This document shows positions 26,146 to 35,782 of a stretch of 64,000 nt of DNA, one piece after another; position 1 is the stretch's first letter, and each line of letters starts with the position of its first letter. The DNA is taken from positions 101,137-165,136 of the forward strand of contig NZ_JAVHUW010000073.1 in assembly GCF_030954495.1 (NCBI RefSeq), written 5' to 3'. Under the pieces are notes generated by a model. The model had not been told where the DNA came from and made no database searches. It saw only the letters and a list, made by a program, of their open reading frames with translations. Both the position numbers and the translations under genes were made by a program. The DNA comes from Candidatus Desulfosporosinus nitrosoreducens. Lineage in GTDB: Bacteria > Bacillota > Desulfitobacteriia > Desulfitobacteriales > Desulfitobacteriaceae.

Positions 26146-27801
26146 TCAACTGCTGCTCGTACCCAGCATTGATGCCAACCAGCCGCTTTGAGCACTAAGC
26201 TGCTGAATCGCCACCTCCATGGCATTGTATTGGGTGTAATATTGACTTTGCATCGTGTTGTAGGTGTTTTGTGCGTCGGTTATCCGTTTGGCATATGCTT
26301 GAATCTCCACAGCCAGGTTGCTATCCGAATCATAGGACGCCGTAGCGGTCGTACCGGCTATCTGCTGAATTTGAGTCATCGAGTTCTGGATAGTGTCATA
26401 CAAGCGTCCGGCAACTCCCTGGGTGGAGAAATCAGTTTTCGTAACACCGCTGGAGTCTGTCGTTTTAGTTCCCGTCGAACCGAACAACTGGTTTAAGACA
26501 TTCGGATTGGCCTGCAGCGCCGCCCGCAAAGTATCTGTGTTTAAAGATAGTTTGCCGCCTTCCGTATAATCACCGGTGGTAATACCGATTGAGGATAAGC
26601 TGTTATAGGGGCCTGTAATACCCGATACAGGAGAAGAAACTGAACTTCTTATACTATTTACAAGGCTCGTTAAGGTTGAATCGTTGTAGAGCATCCCGCT
26701 CTGAGCTTTCTGATTCCAAAGTGTGATATCCGAGTCACTCATGGAAGATTTCTGTGAGCTGGTGAGCGGCGGGTAACTGGAATATCGCGGCTGAGTTATG
26801 TCTCCATTCAACTCGGCAAGAATTTTGTTATAGGCATCAACGAAAGCCTGAACGTTAGACACTGCCGTATCAATGTCGCTCGTAACACCAATACTGGTTG
26901 CTTGTCCTTGCCCACTGAATTGCTTAGTTGTGTTATCATAAGACAAACCTGAGGAAACCCCTGTCAGGCTATAGGTAACACCGGAGATAGTGAACGTATT
27001 ACTGTTTTCAGTCAGGCCTACCCCATCCAGCTGAAATGCGGCATCCTGACCGGTTACCGGGCTGCTTGTATAAGTACCGGAACCGGGAGAAGTTTCTGTA
27101 ATTCCCCCGTTAAGTTTTAAGGTTCCGCCTAAAAAATCCAATCCGGCCTGATCACTGCCTGCAAAGCTAATACCCGAAGAAGCCCCCACATTAGTAGTAC
27201 TCAGGAAGAACCGGTCTAAGGTGCTGTCATAGTTAGCCTGGACATTAATACCGGCACTGTTGATTTTACTGACGACGTCATTAATAGTGTCCGTCGTGGG
27301 ATCAATCGTTATGGTCTGGCTTGCGGATGAACCATTAGAAAGCGTTATCTGAAAAGAGTCAGTCGAGGTCATCCCAAATTGTTGAGCCAGGGTTCCCATA
27401 GTACCCGTGGAAATAGAAGCTGTACTCGTCAGGTTAACCCCACTGGCGAGCTGGGCGACAACCAAAGAGTGATTCACATTGGCAGCGGAGGCATTAGCCG
27501 TTGCCGTCGCCACAGAGGTATTACTGGAAGAAACCTTATTAGGACTCAAGGTGGCTTGGAGCTTGTAATTAAAAAGGGTACTTGTCTTAAAGGTGTTGAG
27601 GTCATCGTATACGGTATTATAAGCAGATTTTTGCCATTGCAGGACCGTTTGCTTCTGCGTTAGAGAATCTTCTACGGCCTGCTGCCCGGCCATTAACTTT
27701 TTAACAATGGAATCAACATCAACGCCCGAACCGGAAAGTCCATAGGTTCCCCCTATAGTACTTGTAGTAGTAGTTGTACTCGTTGATCCAATGATAGTCA
27801 T
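26146..27801 (-). CDS. fliD: flagellar filament cap protein FliD (HAP2)
   Basis: A 551-residue protein. A Ser/Thr-rich start leads into the FliD N domain (GLSGSGVDVDSIVKKLMAGQ), a variable surface region rich in Ser, Thr, Gly and Asn, and the FliD C domain with the coiled-coil end (RITDAQNTYNTMQSQYYTQY region). FliD caps the filament and helps flagellin fold. I prefer the second ATG (27801), which has GGAGG 8 bases upstream; the first ATG is only two bases from it. It is followed by fliS. Confidence 0.95.
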   Translation of the reverse strand: MTIIGSTSTTTTTSTIGGTYGLSGSGVDVDSIVKKLMAGQQAVEDSLTQKQTVLQWQKSAYNTVYDDLNTFKTSTLFNYKLQATLSPNKVSSSNTSVATATANASAANVNHSLVVAQLASGVNLTSTASISTGTMGTLAQQFGMTSTDSFQITLSNGSSASQTITIDPTTDTINDVVSKINSAGINVQANYDSTLDRFFLSTTNVGASSGISFAGSDQAGLDFLGGTLKLNGGITETSPGSGTYTSSPVTGQDAAFQLDGVGLTENSNTFTISGVTYSLTGVSSGLSYDNTTKQFSGQGQATSIGVTSDIDTAVSNVQAFVDAYNKILAELNGDITQPRYSSYPPLTSSQKSSMSDSDITLWNQKAQSGMLYNDSTLTSLVNSIRSSVSSPVSGITGPYNSLSSIGITTGDYTEGGKLSLNTDTLRAALQANPNVLNQLFGSTGTKTTDSSGVTKTDFSTQGVAGRLYDTIQNSMTQIQQIAGTTATASYDSDSNLAVEIQAYAKRITDAQNTYNTMQSQYYTQYNAMEVAIQQLSAQSGWLASMLGTSSS

Positions 27802-27830
27802 GGACATAACCTCCTAACATTAATTATTAG

Positions 27831-28211
27831 CTATATCTTTTTATCCAGCAACACTCCCACATAGTCTCGAATCGCTGCTATAGTATCGAGAAATTCATGG
27901 GGCGGAAACTCCTTCAGGACTTTATTGTTCGTCGGATCAACAACTTGAACCATTAATTCGTTGGTTTTTTCATGAATCTTGAAGCGAATCGTGGAATTCA
28001 TGGATTCCACAAACTGATTCATAGCCTCGGTCATTTTCTTTACTTGCTGCGTGTCAACCGGTTTCTTAGCACTTTGCTCATAAGCCGGATCTGCCGAGGT
28101 ATTATTGGTATTTGCCGCCAAACCGCCTGTTGAGACCTGAGTATCTGGAGTTTTCTGCGTAGTACAGACCGGATTATAACTACCTTGCGTGTTTATTGCA
28201 CTAATGTCCAA
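27831..28211 (-). CDS. flaG: FlaG family flagellar protein (copy 1)
   Basis: A protein of about 126 residues. The Ser/Thr/Asn-rich, probably disordered N-terminal half is followed by the FlaG domain, TIRFKIHEKTNELMVQVVD and an ending with LDTIAAIRDYVGVLLDKK. FlaG affects filament length or assembly, and its gene commonly precedes fliD. The start is uncertain: a TTG at 28211 has AGAGG 8 bases upstream, while GTG and TTG codons slightly earlier overlap that site. A second FlaG-like gene lies at 44610-44981. Confidence 0.88.
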   Translation of the reverse strand: MDISAINTQGSYNPVCTTQKTPDTQVSTGGLAANTNNTSADPAYEQSAKKPVDTQQVKKMTEAMNQFVESMNSTIRFKIHEKTNELMVQVVDPTNNKVLKEFPPHEFLDTIAAIRDYVGVLLDKKI

Positions 28212-28285
28212 AGTCAACACCTCTGATTTATTTATATCATCGTAAATTATTCTTTGAACCTTTAGGGTTAAATTGAAAAAGATGA

Positions 28286-28322
28286 AAAAGGACCCGAGAA
28301 TTTATGATTCCCTGGTCCTTTT
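28286..28322 (-). terminator. Rho-independent terminator after yjfB-like gene
   Basis: Minus-strand stem AAAAGGACC / GGTCCTTTT with an 18-base partly paired loop and a T run. It separates the yjfB-like gene from flaG-fliD-fliS-fliT, which therefore has its own promoter in the AT-rich 28212-28285 gap. It may also work in the other direction. Confidence 0.7.
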
Positions 28323-28334
28323 CCAAGCTCTGGA

Positions 28335-28523
28335 TTAGGCTTTGCTGTCAATATTTTGGCCAAGATTCGGTTGCACAGATTGTTCCATTGACTTTGTAAT
28401 TAAGTCGACAACGGCGTCCCCTTTTTCTTTAGTTACATTCATTGCCATTTTCGTCACCGCCAGGCCGGCTTGCTGCTGCATTTTAGACTGACTCATCATT
28501 ACCGACATTCCCGCTATATCCAT
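28335..28523 (-). CDS. YjfB-family small motility-associated protein
   Basis: A 62-residue protein beginning MDIAGMSVMMSQSKMQQQ, matching the YjfB putative motility family, whose members are often controlled by SigD and lie near flagellar genes. No signal peptide or membrane segment; Met- and Gln-rich. AAGGAGGGGAAAC precedes the ATG; an upstream in-frame ATG lacks a ribosome site. Biochemical role is unknown. Strong terminator follows at 28286-28322. A short inverted repeat (CTGCCTA/TAGGCAG) lies upstream at 28546-28574. Confidence 0.8.
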   Translation of the reverse strand: MDIAGMSVMMSQSKMQQQAGLAVTKMAMNVTKEKGDAVVDLITKSMEQSVQPNLGQNIDSKA

Positions 28524-28591
28524 GTTTCCCCTCCTTGTCTTATTACTGCCTAACCAATTGTCATGCCTAGGCAGCTTCACTGGAATATCAT

Positions 28592-29659
28592 CTATTTTAA
28601 TAATTTTAGCCGATCACCGGCCGGAGAATATTGACGGCACAGCTTGTAATACTGCTTTGCCTTTTCAACATCACCTAAGCATTCAAAAATTATACCTATG
28701 TTGTAATTCGACAAATATGAGTTTACACCTTCTGCTTTACTTTCTTTTTTGCCAATACATTTTGTAAAACTTTCGACCGCCTCTGTAAACATTCCGTTGT
28801 TCATGTAGACATGGCCCATTAGAAACAGATAGTCCGGCGAATTGCCATAAAAGTTAATATACTTTTTAATATTCAAGGCTTCATTATAACAGCCACTATT
28901 AATTAAAGCATATCCATAGGATTCGATTAAGTTTTCTACGTAATCAAAGCTAAAATTAAGTATTAGATCTAATGCTTTCTTGAAAAATTCAATAGCACTT
29001 TTAAAGTCTCTAAGCAAGTAATAGGACTTGCCCAATTGGTAAAGAAGATAAGGGTTATCTGGGGTTTGAATCAAAGCCAGTTCCAGAAGATTCATATTCC
29101 TCGCTATTTTATTAGTTCTCTTCAATACCTCTGAGGTATAACCAATATGTTCTACTTTTATTGCCACAGGAGCTCTTTGAAAAAATGATCCTTTTAAACA
29201 AACAATTTGCTCATGGATCATACCTTCATAGTGAAAATATTTACGATTAAACAAGCGGCTTACTCTTTCAACATATCGTTTTTCTTCATCTAAATCACCT
29301 GTGATATTTATAATCTTGATGCGTCCAATAATATCTTCTTTTTTCCGCATTAGCTTTTGTAACTCCTCTGCATGAAAAGAAATTATTATTTCATCCGCAT
29401 CCAAAATAAGTATCCAATCATTAGTAGCTTTTTCAATTGAAAAATTCCTTGCGGCAGAAAAATCGTCACACCAGGAGAAATCATAAACTTTGTCGGTAAA
29501 TTCTAAGGCAATTTCCTTCGTTTCATCTGTAGAGCCTGTATCAACGATAACAAGTTCTAACCCATGGTTACATATACTTGCCAACGTACGTTGAAGAACA
29601 GCGCTTTCATTTTTAACGATCATACATACACTTATAGCCAAATTCGTCACCCAAGCCAC
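28592..29659 (-). CDS. family 2 glycosyltransferase with TPR tail
   Basis: A 355-residue protein. The N-terminal GT-A domain (about 7-215) has ISVCMIVKNES, VIVDTGSTDET and the metal-binding DADE of family 2 glycosyltransferases. The C-terminal third contains tetratricopeptide-like repeats (YLLYQLGKSYYLLRDFKSAIEFFKKAL and similar, about 230-345). Such SPBC/TPR transferases act in the cytoplasm, often on flagellin or cell-surface glycans. Start is uncertain (GTG at 29659, with a GTG and a TTG slightly downstream). Its DNA is clearly AT-richer than the flagellar operon. Confidence 0.85.
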   Translation of the reverse strand: MAWVTNLAISVCMIVKNESAVLQRTLASICNHGLELVIVDTGSTDETKEIALEFTDKVYDFSWCDDFSAARNFSIEKATNDWILILDADEIIISFHAEELQKLMRKKEDIIGRIKIINITGDLDEEKRYVERVSRLFNRKYFHYEGMIHEQIVCLKGSFFQRAPVAIKVEHIGYTSEVLKRTNKIARNMNLLELALIQTPDNPYLLYQLGKSYYLLRDFKSAIEFFKKALDLILNFSFDYVENLIESYGYALINSGCYNEALNIKKYINFYGNSPDYLFLMGHVYMNNGMFTEAVESFTKCIGKKESKAEGVNSYLSNYNIGIIFECLGDVEKAKQYYKLCRQYSPAGDRLKLLK

Positions 29660-29808
29660 TCATAGTTATTTGTTTTATCCTACGCACAAAAGAACTGAAC
29701 ACGAGCTTCCTAATTTGCTGAATAATCGTAACCGCTTCTTCTAAGACCCGAAACCGTGTAATAATAAGATCACTGTAAATAATGTATCTAAGAAAATTTC
29801 ATGGAATA

Positions 29809-30888
29809 TCAATGATCATTTTCCTCAAGTAGTTTCTGGTATGCTTGTATTTGTTTCGTACTAATCAACCACGGATCAGCTCCGTTATAGTAATTCTTAT
29901 ACCATTCGACAGTCATGCTTAGTGTATCAAACATATTCATTTTTCTTGCCCAACCCAATTTTTGTACGGCCTTTGACGAATCGAGTTTCAAATAATGCGC
30001 TTCATGCTCCGTTGCGTCGGATTTAGCTATCCACTTAGCATCCTTGCCCCATAAGCTGCAAAGTGTTTCCACAACGTCTTGAACCCTCCATGCATGACTA
30101 TCATCCGGACCAAAATTCCAGCTTTCGGCATATTGTTGTCCATTAAACCATAACATTTCAGCCAGACGAAGATATCCTGCCAATGGTTCCAAGACATGCT
30201 GCCAAGGCCTGACTGCTTCGGGATTGCGAAGGAAAATTGGCTCTCCCTGTCTTATGGCCAGAAAACAATCCGGAATAATTCTGTCGGTAGCCCAATCGCC
30301 GCCACCAATAACATTACCAGCCCGTGCAGTGGCAACTTGCACTGCGTTTTCTGCCATAAAATAAGAACGACGATAACTGGAAGTAACTAGTTCGGCACAC
30401 CCTTTACTGCAACTATATGGATCATGTCCACCCATCGGATCATTTTCCCGATAACCCCACAACCATTCTCTGTTTTCATAACATTTGTCACTGGTGACAT
30501 TCACAGCAACCCGAACGCTGTCCACGCGGCGAACCGCTTCTAACAAGTGTGCCGTTCCCATTATATTAACTGCCAGGGTGTCAATCGGGAATTGATAAGA
30601 GTGTCGCACTAAAGACTGAGCTGCCATATGAATTATTATTTCAGGCTTGAACTGATTTATATGTTTATGTAAATAAGGTAAGTCCAGTATATTACCTTCA
30701 ATACTGATCATGCCCTCTTGAGCTCGGGTTAACTCAAATAAAGAAGGATTCGAAGGCGGCTGGAGCGAATAGCCGCAAACTTCTGCTCCCAACGTTTGAA
30801 GCCATAGGCTCAACCAACTCCCTTTGAAACCAGTATGTCCAGTAATAAAAACCCGTTTACCAAGCCAAAAATTATTCAAACTCACCAT
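29809..30888 (-). CDS. rfbG: CDP-glucose 4,6-dehydratase
   Basis: A 359-residue short-chain dehydrogenase/reductase. The NAD-binding GHTGFKG is at residues 17-23. The TSDKCYENREW stretch and DPYSCSKG (Tyr-x3-Lys) are diagnostic for CDP-glucose 4,6-dehydratase. It converts CDP-glucose to CDP-4-keto-6-deoxyglucose. Its partner rfbF, which makes CDP-glucose, lies at 36453-37223, separated by five other glycan genes. In most clusters rfbF and rfbG are adjacent. Start codon uncertain among TTG, ATG and GTG within 12 bases of a GGAAGG site; the gene name follows family usage. Confidence 0.92.
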   Translation of the reverse strand: MVSLNNFWLGKRVFITGHTGFKGSWLSLWLQTLGAEVCGYSLQPPSNPSLFELTRAQEGMISIEGNILDLPYLHKHINQFKPEIIIHMAAQSLVRHSYQFPIDTLAVNIMGTAHLLEAVRRVDSVRVAVNVTSDKCYENREWLWGYRENDPMGGHDPYSCSKGCAELVTSSYRRSYFMAENAVQVATARAGNVIGGGDWATDRIIPDCFLAIRQGEPIFLRNPEAVRPWQHVLEPLAGYLRLAEMLWFNGQQYAESWNFGPDDSHAWRVQDVVETLCSLWGKDAKWIAKSDATEHEAHYLKLDSSKAVQKLGWARKMNMFDTLSMTVEWYKNYYNGADPWLISTKQIQAYQKLLEENDH

Positions 30889-31034
30889 ACCTTCCAATGG
30901 AGTTTTCCAGAAATCAAAAACTCTTCCAATCCAGATTTAATCCTCTTGAAGCGTTTGTTATATATCAAAATACTGTCATAGAGATTCCTAGACACTCTCT
31001 CCAGGTTGAACGTCTATAGTATAGAGAGGATGAA

Positions 31035-32375
31035 CTAATTTTCTAATAGACTACTCCAATATCTTAACAATAAATCTTGGGGATATGTCTTACTAAAATG
31101 GTGAAGAGAACTTTTTGATTTATCATCCAAAATACATCGCGACATTTTTACAAATCGTATTAGTTTCTCTTTTGCATCGTCATTATCGCATTCGGGTATA
31201 CAAGCCTTGAAAATCTGCCGTTCACTTGGGGGTAGGCAAGATAAAAACCATTCAGAAGCTGTTCTCCCAAACACTCTTTGAAAATTAAAGGTACGTTTAC
31301 CAGTAAGCAAAATTTTGTCGTAGATTGTATGAAGTTGCAAAACTGTTTTTTCAACCATAAAATTATTTAATACAAACTCCCGAGCCTTTTCTCCTAACTT
31401 TACACGTTGATCCGGGTGGTTATATAAATAACTTATTGCTTCAGCATATTCCTCTTCATTTCGCACCAATAAACCAGTTTCATTATGTTTGATTAAAAAT
31501 TGCTCCGCACATTGATTTAAACACACAACGGGCAGCCCTGCTGCCATCGCTTCCAATAAAGCATTTTCAGTTGTCCCAAAATGCTGTGGATTTAAAATAT
31601 AACCAAAAACATCAAACCAGGATAATTCGCTACTAACATCCTTAACATAATCACGAAACACAAATTGATCAGCAATACCCCCATTATTAGCTTGCTTTAA
31701 AATCGTTTCTTGGTTTGTTCTATCTCCAACCAAAATAAACTTAATATTTGGTATACCCTTTATATATTTACAGTAGTCCACAAACTGAGGGTGGATTTTG
31801 GAAAAATTTTGGGTACCAATATAACCAATGTTAAAGCCATTATGCTCCTTCTTTTTTATAATTTTCAAATGCTCAAAGCCACCTGAGCTATTAATCATAA
31901 CACACTGATTTCTCGCAAAACTTTTTTCAACCTCATTCCAAAATGGATTATAAAACGAATAGTTTGATGTAAAAACGAATTTGTCTGGCATTGCCAAAAA
32001 ATCAACAGGCAAATAAGGATAATTGCAACCTGAAATATGACTCCAAACAACCAAACGGACATTAATATGAGGGAAATTAGTAATTAATTCTGCTAACTTC
32101 GGATGGTGCCACCATTCTATCTGCACGATATCCGCTTGTTCCATTTTGGATTTTATCATTTCCACATTAGAGCCAGATACAACAGTAACATTGACACCAC
32201 TTTCTTCACAAATGTCCACAAAATGCCGCTTTTCTGGATGCTCAAGCATAATAATTTCATGTAAATATTTGTTATTATTGTTTTGTGCATAAGTACATAT
32301 TCCCGACAGAACTTTACCAACACCACCACCCATGTGGGCGGTAAGGTGTACAATTTTTTTTGCCAAGTAGATCAT
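31035..32375 (-). CDS. family 4 (GT-B) glycosyltransferase
   Basis: A 446-residue protein of the GT-B fold. HMGGGVGKVL near the N terminus is the nucleotide-sugar glycine loop. The acidic motif ENALLEAMAAGLPVV (about 275-290) and LKHNETGLLV-type region mark group 1 (GT4) transferases. The last 75 residues are an extra helical tail with basic and Cys residues that I do not recognise. It probably adds a sugar to a flagellar or surface glycan in the cytoplasm. AT-rich, inside the glycan island. Confidence 0.85.
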   Translation of the reverse strand: MIYLAKKIVHLTAHMGGGVGKVLSGICTYAQNNNNKYLHEIIMLEHPEKRHFVDICEESGVNVTVVSGSNVEMIKSKMEQADIVQIEWWHHPKLAELITNFPHINVRLVVWSHISGCNYPYLPVDFLAMPDKFVFTSNYSFYNPFWNEVEKSFARNQCVMINSSGGFEHLKIIKKKEHNGFNIGYIGTQNFSKIHPQFVDYCKYIKGIPNIKFILVGDRTNQETILKQANNGGIADQFVFRDYVKDVSSELSWFDVFGYILNPQHFGTTENALLEAMAAGLPVVCLNQCAEQFLIKHNETGLLVRNEEEYAEAISYLYNHPDQRVKLGEKAREFVLNNFMVEKTVLQLHTIYDKILLTGKRTFNFQRVFGRTASEWFLSCLPPSERQIFKACIPECDNDDAKEKLIRFVKMSRCILDDKSKSSLHHFSKTYPQDLLLRYWSSLLEN

Positions 32376-32493
32376 TCCTTTTAATTACCACTGCCATTTA
32401 TGCCCACAAGGGGCAAACCACCGAAAAGAAAATAATCAATTGTTACTATATAGCCCATAAAGTTTCGATATCTATAACACCCATAATATTACC

Positions 32494-33504
32494 TTATTTC
32501 AACCTCTTGATTATCTCTTCACTATAGTTATCTAGGTCATCTTCAGGATGATACATGCAGATCATATTTCCACATTCTTTACAAACAGGTATACTATTCT
32601 TTTCCCCTTTTAAATGAGTAAGACGCAATTGCTTTATTTTTTCACTATTCCATATTTCTTTCAAAGTCAACTTTTTCATATTCCCTACAGCAAAATGCTT
32701 AGGCAGTCCTAACGTAACACATGGATAAATATCACCATCTACATCAGTATACATTGAATAGAACAACATAGGACAAACTTTTGTTTCTTTCGCCGGTTCA
32801 TTATACATTGTATACCGTTTGTCTACTTTACCATTGCAATCATTTGTAAGCGGCTGGCAATCACTCAAATGCTCAATAAAAATTTCATCACAAATATTAC
32901 CAAAGGCATTATAGAATATAACATCTTCGCCTTCATAAAGGGCCACATCAATTATTTTTATATAGATCTTACATTTACCGCGATTATCATAAAAATACTT
33001 AATTCTTTTTACAAGTTTTTCAAAATCAATGTTAACGTTACTTGTTTTTCTATAGGTTTCGGAACTTAAGCCTTGCAATGAAACCTTAAAACTATCTAGG
33101 CCGGCATCTACTAATTTATGTACTATTTCATCTGTTAGCAAAGAAGCATTGGAATACATTTCTACGCGCTCAGCAATATCATTCCGCTTTAAATATCTAA
33201 TCATCTCTGGTAAATCTTTATTCAAAAGCGGTTCCCCCATTCCAGAAAAGACAACAAGTTTCAACCGCTTTGCAAATTCTTTCATTTGATTTGCTAAAAC
33301 TAGAAACTCATCATAAGTCATTAATTTGAAAGAAAAACCAGTTTGGGCTACTTCTTCTTTATCAAGTGAGTGTGTGCAATAGAAGCAACGGAAATTACAG
33401 ATTTGTGATACCGATAACGTCATTCTAAATGGTGAGTCTAAAGGAAGTACCTTCCCTAATTCTATTCGATCTTGCATATAAGCTGGTTTGACCACTGCTT
33501 TCAT
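32494..33504 (-). CDS. radical SAM/SPASM protein
   Basis: A 336-residue radical SAM enzyme. Cluster-binding C36-x3-C40-x2-C43 (in ICNFRCFYC) and the GMGEPLLN SAM-contact motif are clear. The C-terminal SPASM-type region (about 240-325) has further cysteines (CPMLFY, YPCVTLG, CKECGNMIC) for auxiliary clusters. Members act on peptides, sugars or other small molecules; the substrate cannot be told from sequence. It sits in the glycan island next to an FkbM methyltransferase, which suggests sugar or glycopeptide modification. GGGGTG precedes the ATG. Confidence 0.88.
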   Translation of the reverse strand: MKAVVKPAYMQDRIELGKVLPLDSPFRMTLSVSQICNFRCFYCTHSLDKEEVAQTGFSFKLMTYDEFLVLANQMKEFAKRLKLVVFSGMGEPLLNKDLPEMIRYLKRNDIAERVEMYSNASLLTDEIVHKLVDAGLDSFKVSLQGLSSETYRKTSNVNIDFEKLVKRIKYFYDNRGKCKIYIKIIDVALYEGEDVIFYNAFGNICDEIFIEHLSDCQPLTNDCNGKVDKRYTMYNEPAKETKVCPMLFYSMYTDVDGDIYPCVTLGLPKHFAVGNMKKLTLKEIWNSEKIKQLRLTHLKGEKNSIPVCKECGNMICMYHPEDDLDNYSEEIIKRLK

Positions 33505-33530
33505 ACTATAAACACCCCATATTGATATTA

Positions 33531-34583
33531 TTATAACGCATATATAACAGATTCCTCTAACGTCGCATTATAGTGTCTAAAATAAAGTTTATAGTCAGGA
33601 TTCATTTTTTTAATTAATAAAGGGATTTCGATATAATCTTCCACTCTATGATAGCAACATATTGATAATTTAGGTCGATATTTTTTAATAGTCATTTCTG
33701 CTCCCAATAAGGCATTATATTCCGCGCCCTCAATATCCATTTTAATTAATGTAACTTTTTCGTTTTGAATTTGTGCGTCAAGTGAGATTGCTTTAATAGT
33801 TGAAGTCGAGACAGGCTGATTTAATTCGGTAACTCTAGAACCTGAGGCTAACCCAGATGTATCAAAGTATAATTCTTGATTTTTATTCCACAATGCCTTT
33901 TCATATAATGTTACTCTAGAATCATTTGAGTATTTAGTTTTTAATAACTCCATGCTAGAATGGTTAGGTTCAAATGCGTATATTTTAACTTTATCATTCA
34001 TTTTAAGAGCTATATCAATTTCTTCACCTTCGCAAACACCTGCATCTATAATAACCTCATTATTATTTAGGTAAGGAATAACATCATTGTTATAATACTG
34101 ATTAGGTTCATATAAGCTAAAGTCAATCGGACGACCATATTTCATATTATCAATTAAGGACTTATATATATAAATTGATTTTTCGTCTTCAAACATACCC
34201 ATTACTTTGTTTAATTTATCTTTATTTTCATTGAAATAATAATAAGCCTCTATATGCTGTGCCGAATAAATATCATAATAATAAAGTCCCATTGTTTGCA
34301 ATTGGGATAATATCGATAATACATGCGAGACACCAGCTGTTATAATAATAGCAGTTTCTTTTGCTTTAAATTTTTTCAACATTTCCGGTAACATTACAGG
34401 AATATTATCTATAGAAGTATTTTGTTTTGCTATGTTATTATCAACCCAATAAATCGGTTTCGGTATAACCTTTTTATCTATACAAAAAGTTCGATAAAAC
34501 CTCACTCCAATACCACCCATACCAAAGAAAACTAACTTTTTATATCCCAAGCTTTCTAAAGATGACAAATAATAATTATTCAT
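33531..34583 (-). CDS. FkbM-family methyltransferase with N-terminal Rossmann-like domain
   Basis: A 350-residue protein. The C-terminal half (about 175-345) is an FkbM SAM-dependent methyltransferase: VIIDAGVCEGEEI, YAFEPNHSS and KMDIEGAEYNALLGA are its usual motifs. The N-terminal 130 residues start with a Gly-rich VFFGMGGIGVRFYR turn and look like a nucleotide-binding Rossmann-type fold. FkbM enzymes O-methylate sugars or peptides. The second ATG is used because AAAGGGG lies 8 bases upstream of it. It precedes the radical SAM gene by 26 bases, so the pair is probably co-translated from one mRNA. Confidence 0.87.
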   Translation of the reverse strand: MNNYYLSSLESLGYKKLVFFGMGGIGVRFYRTFCIDKKVIPKPIYWVDNNIAKQNTSIDNIPVMLPEMLKKFKAKETAIIITAGVSHVLSILSQLQTMGLYYYDIYSAQHIEAYYYFNENKDKLNKVMGMFEDEKSIYIYKSLIDNMKYGRPIDFSLYEPNQYYNNDVIPYLNNNEVIIDAGVCEGEEIDIALKMNDKVKIYAFEPNHSSMELLKTKYSNDSRVTLYEKALWNKNQELYFDTSGLASGSRVTELNQPVSTSTIKAISLDAQIQNEKVTLIKMDIEGAEYNALLGAEMTIKKYRPKLSICCYHRVEDYIEIPLLIKKMNPDYKLYFRHYNATLEESVIYAL

Positions 34584-34870
34584 TAGCATTTCCCCTTTGT
34601 TTCAATTTTTTAATGATTAGTTTTAACATATTCTATTTGCTGTTGGTTGACAAGTTCAAATCTTATATTTAGATGATACTTCAAAAACTTTTAGTTACTA
34701 TATTATTAAAAGCTTTAAGATATTTAGGTGGTTTTCATCGCTAAGTAAGATGACACTCTTAATGAGCCCAGGCCCCCAATATGAGTCAAATACCCTGATG
34801 GTTTGTTTGATTTTGAGGACTATCTTTGCTTAAGTTTTATTATAAATAATAGGAGATCATAATTTTTAAT

Positions 34871-35779
34871 TTAATCATATCTTATAATTTTACTTATACC
34901 ATCTACCAACTTAACTTTAGCTTCCCATTCAGGCAATTGCTGTCCGACATTCCATGGCATCATAACTTCCCTATCCCTATAAGGTTTTCCACCCCAGATA
35001 ATATTTATTTTTTTTCCCAATGCCTTTTCAATTAATAACACTAAATCCTTTAATTTTATGGGATTTCCTGACGTAACTGCATAGTCACGTAAATACTTAC
35101 TATGATTGGAAAACAAATGTTTTAATGAAATTATGAATGCTTCAATAACATCGTCTATATAAACCAAATCAATATATTGTTCACCTTCAGACATTAATAA
35201 GGGAACATTTGTATTGATCGAATCTTTAAGCAGTGAAAATAGCTTTTTTCTCTTATCGTTAGGACCATATGTATCGAATAATTTTAGTGTAATAACTTTT
35301 AATGGCGTTGTTTTTTGATAATAAATCAGCATACTTTCAAATGCTTGTTTTGTAGCCGCATATAGACACACAGGGTTATAAGCTTCATTTTGATAATGTT
35401 GCCAGGATGTCCCCGTATTGATAAGTCTATAAACTCCGTTTTTTACCATAGCATCAATCAACTGTGTACCAAATAAGATATTGCTCTCAACAAGTTTAGC
35501 AATATCCTCATATTGATGCTGAGGTAGAAATAAGGAAGCTAAATGAAATACGACCATTGGTTTCGATTTAGCGACAATATCCATCATATTACTTATGATT
35601 TCATTATGGACATGTATAGTAATTCTGTCGTCAGTTAGTTTTCTCACCTCAGATAAATCAGAACCCTCACGTGCAATAATATGAACTTCCCAGCCACTAC
35701 TTACTAAGCGTTTGGAAAGATGGGAACCAATAAAGCCCCCTGCCCCAGAGATTAAAGCTACTTGCCTTATTTTATTCAT
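34871..35779 (-). CDS. NAD(P)-dependent nucleotide-sugar epimerase/reductase
   Basis: A 302-residue extended short-chain dehydrogenase. Nucleotide-binding G12-AGGFIG18 and the catalytic Y140-x3-K144 are in place, with Ser/Thr near 123. It starts 3 bases after the upstream rfbC-like stop. It could reduce the 4-keto group of CDP-4-keto-6-deoxyhexose after the 3,5-epimerase and so finish a CDP-6-deoxyhexose, or act as an epimerase. The exact product is inference from neighbours. A 287-base gene-less stretch follows (34584-34870) with a short GC-richer patch near 34765 but no gene I can support. Confidence 0.82.
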   Translation of the reverse strand: MNKIRQVALISGAGGFIGSHLSKRLVSSGWEVHIIAREGSDLSEVRKLTDDRITIHVHNEIISNMMDIVAKSKPMVVFHLASLFLPQHQYEDIAKLVESNILFGTQLIDAMVKNGVYRLINTGTSWQHYQNEAYNPVCLYAATKQAFESMLIYYQKTTPLKVITLKLFDTYGPNDKRKKLFSLLKDSINTNVPLLMSEGEQYIDLVYIDDVIEAFIISLKHLFSNHSKYLRDYAVTSGNPIKLKDLVLLIEKALGKKINIIWGGKPYRDREVMMPWNVGQQLPEWEAKVKLVDGISKIIRYD

Positions 35780-35782
35780 TAT

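Noticed and set aside
28546..28574. Inverted repeat CTGCCTA/TAGGCAG as a terminator of the first glycosyltransferase gene
   Set aside because: There is no T tract after it on the minus strand, and it lies just before the yjfB-like ribosome site; role undecided.
34584..34870. Possible decayed gene in the GC-richer patch between the epimerase and FkbM genes
   Set aside because: An open stretch of about 45 codons exists on the minus strand but has no start, no ribosome site and no family resemblance; chance in AT-rich DNA is likely.
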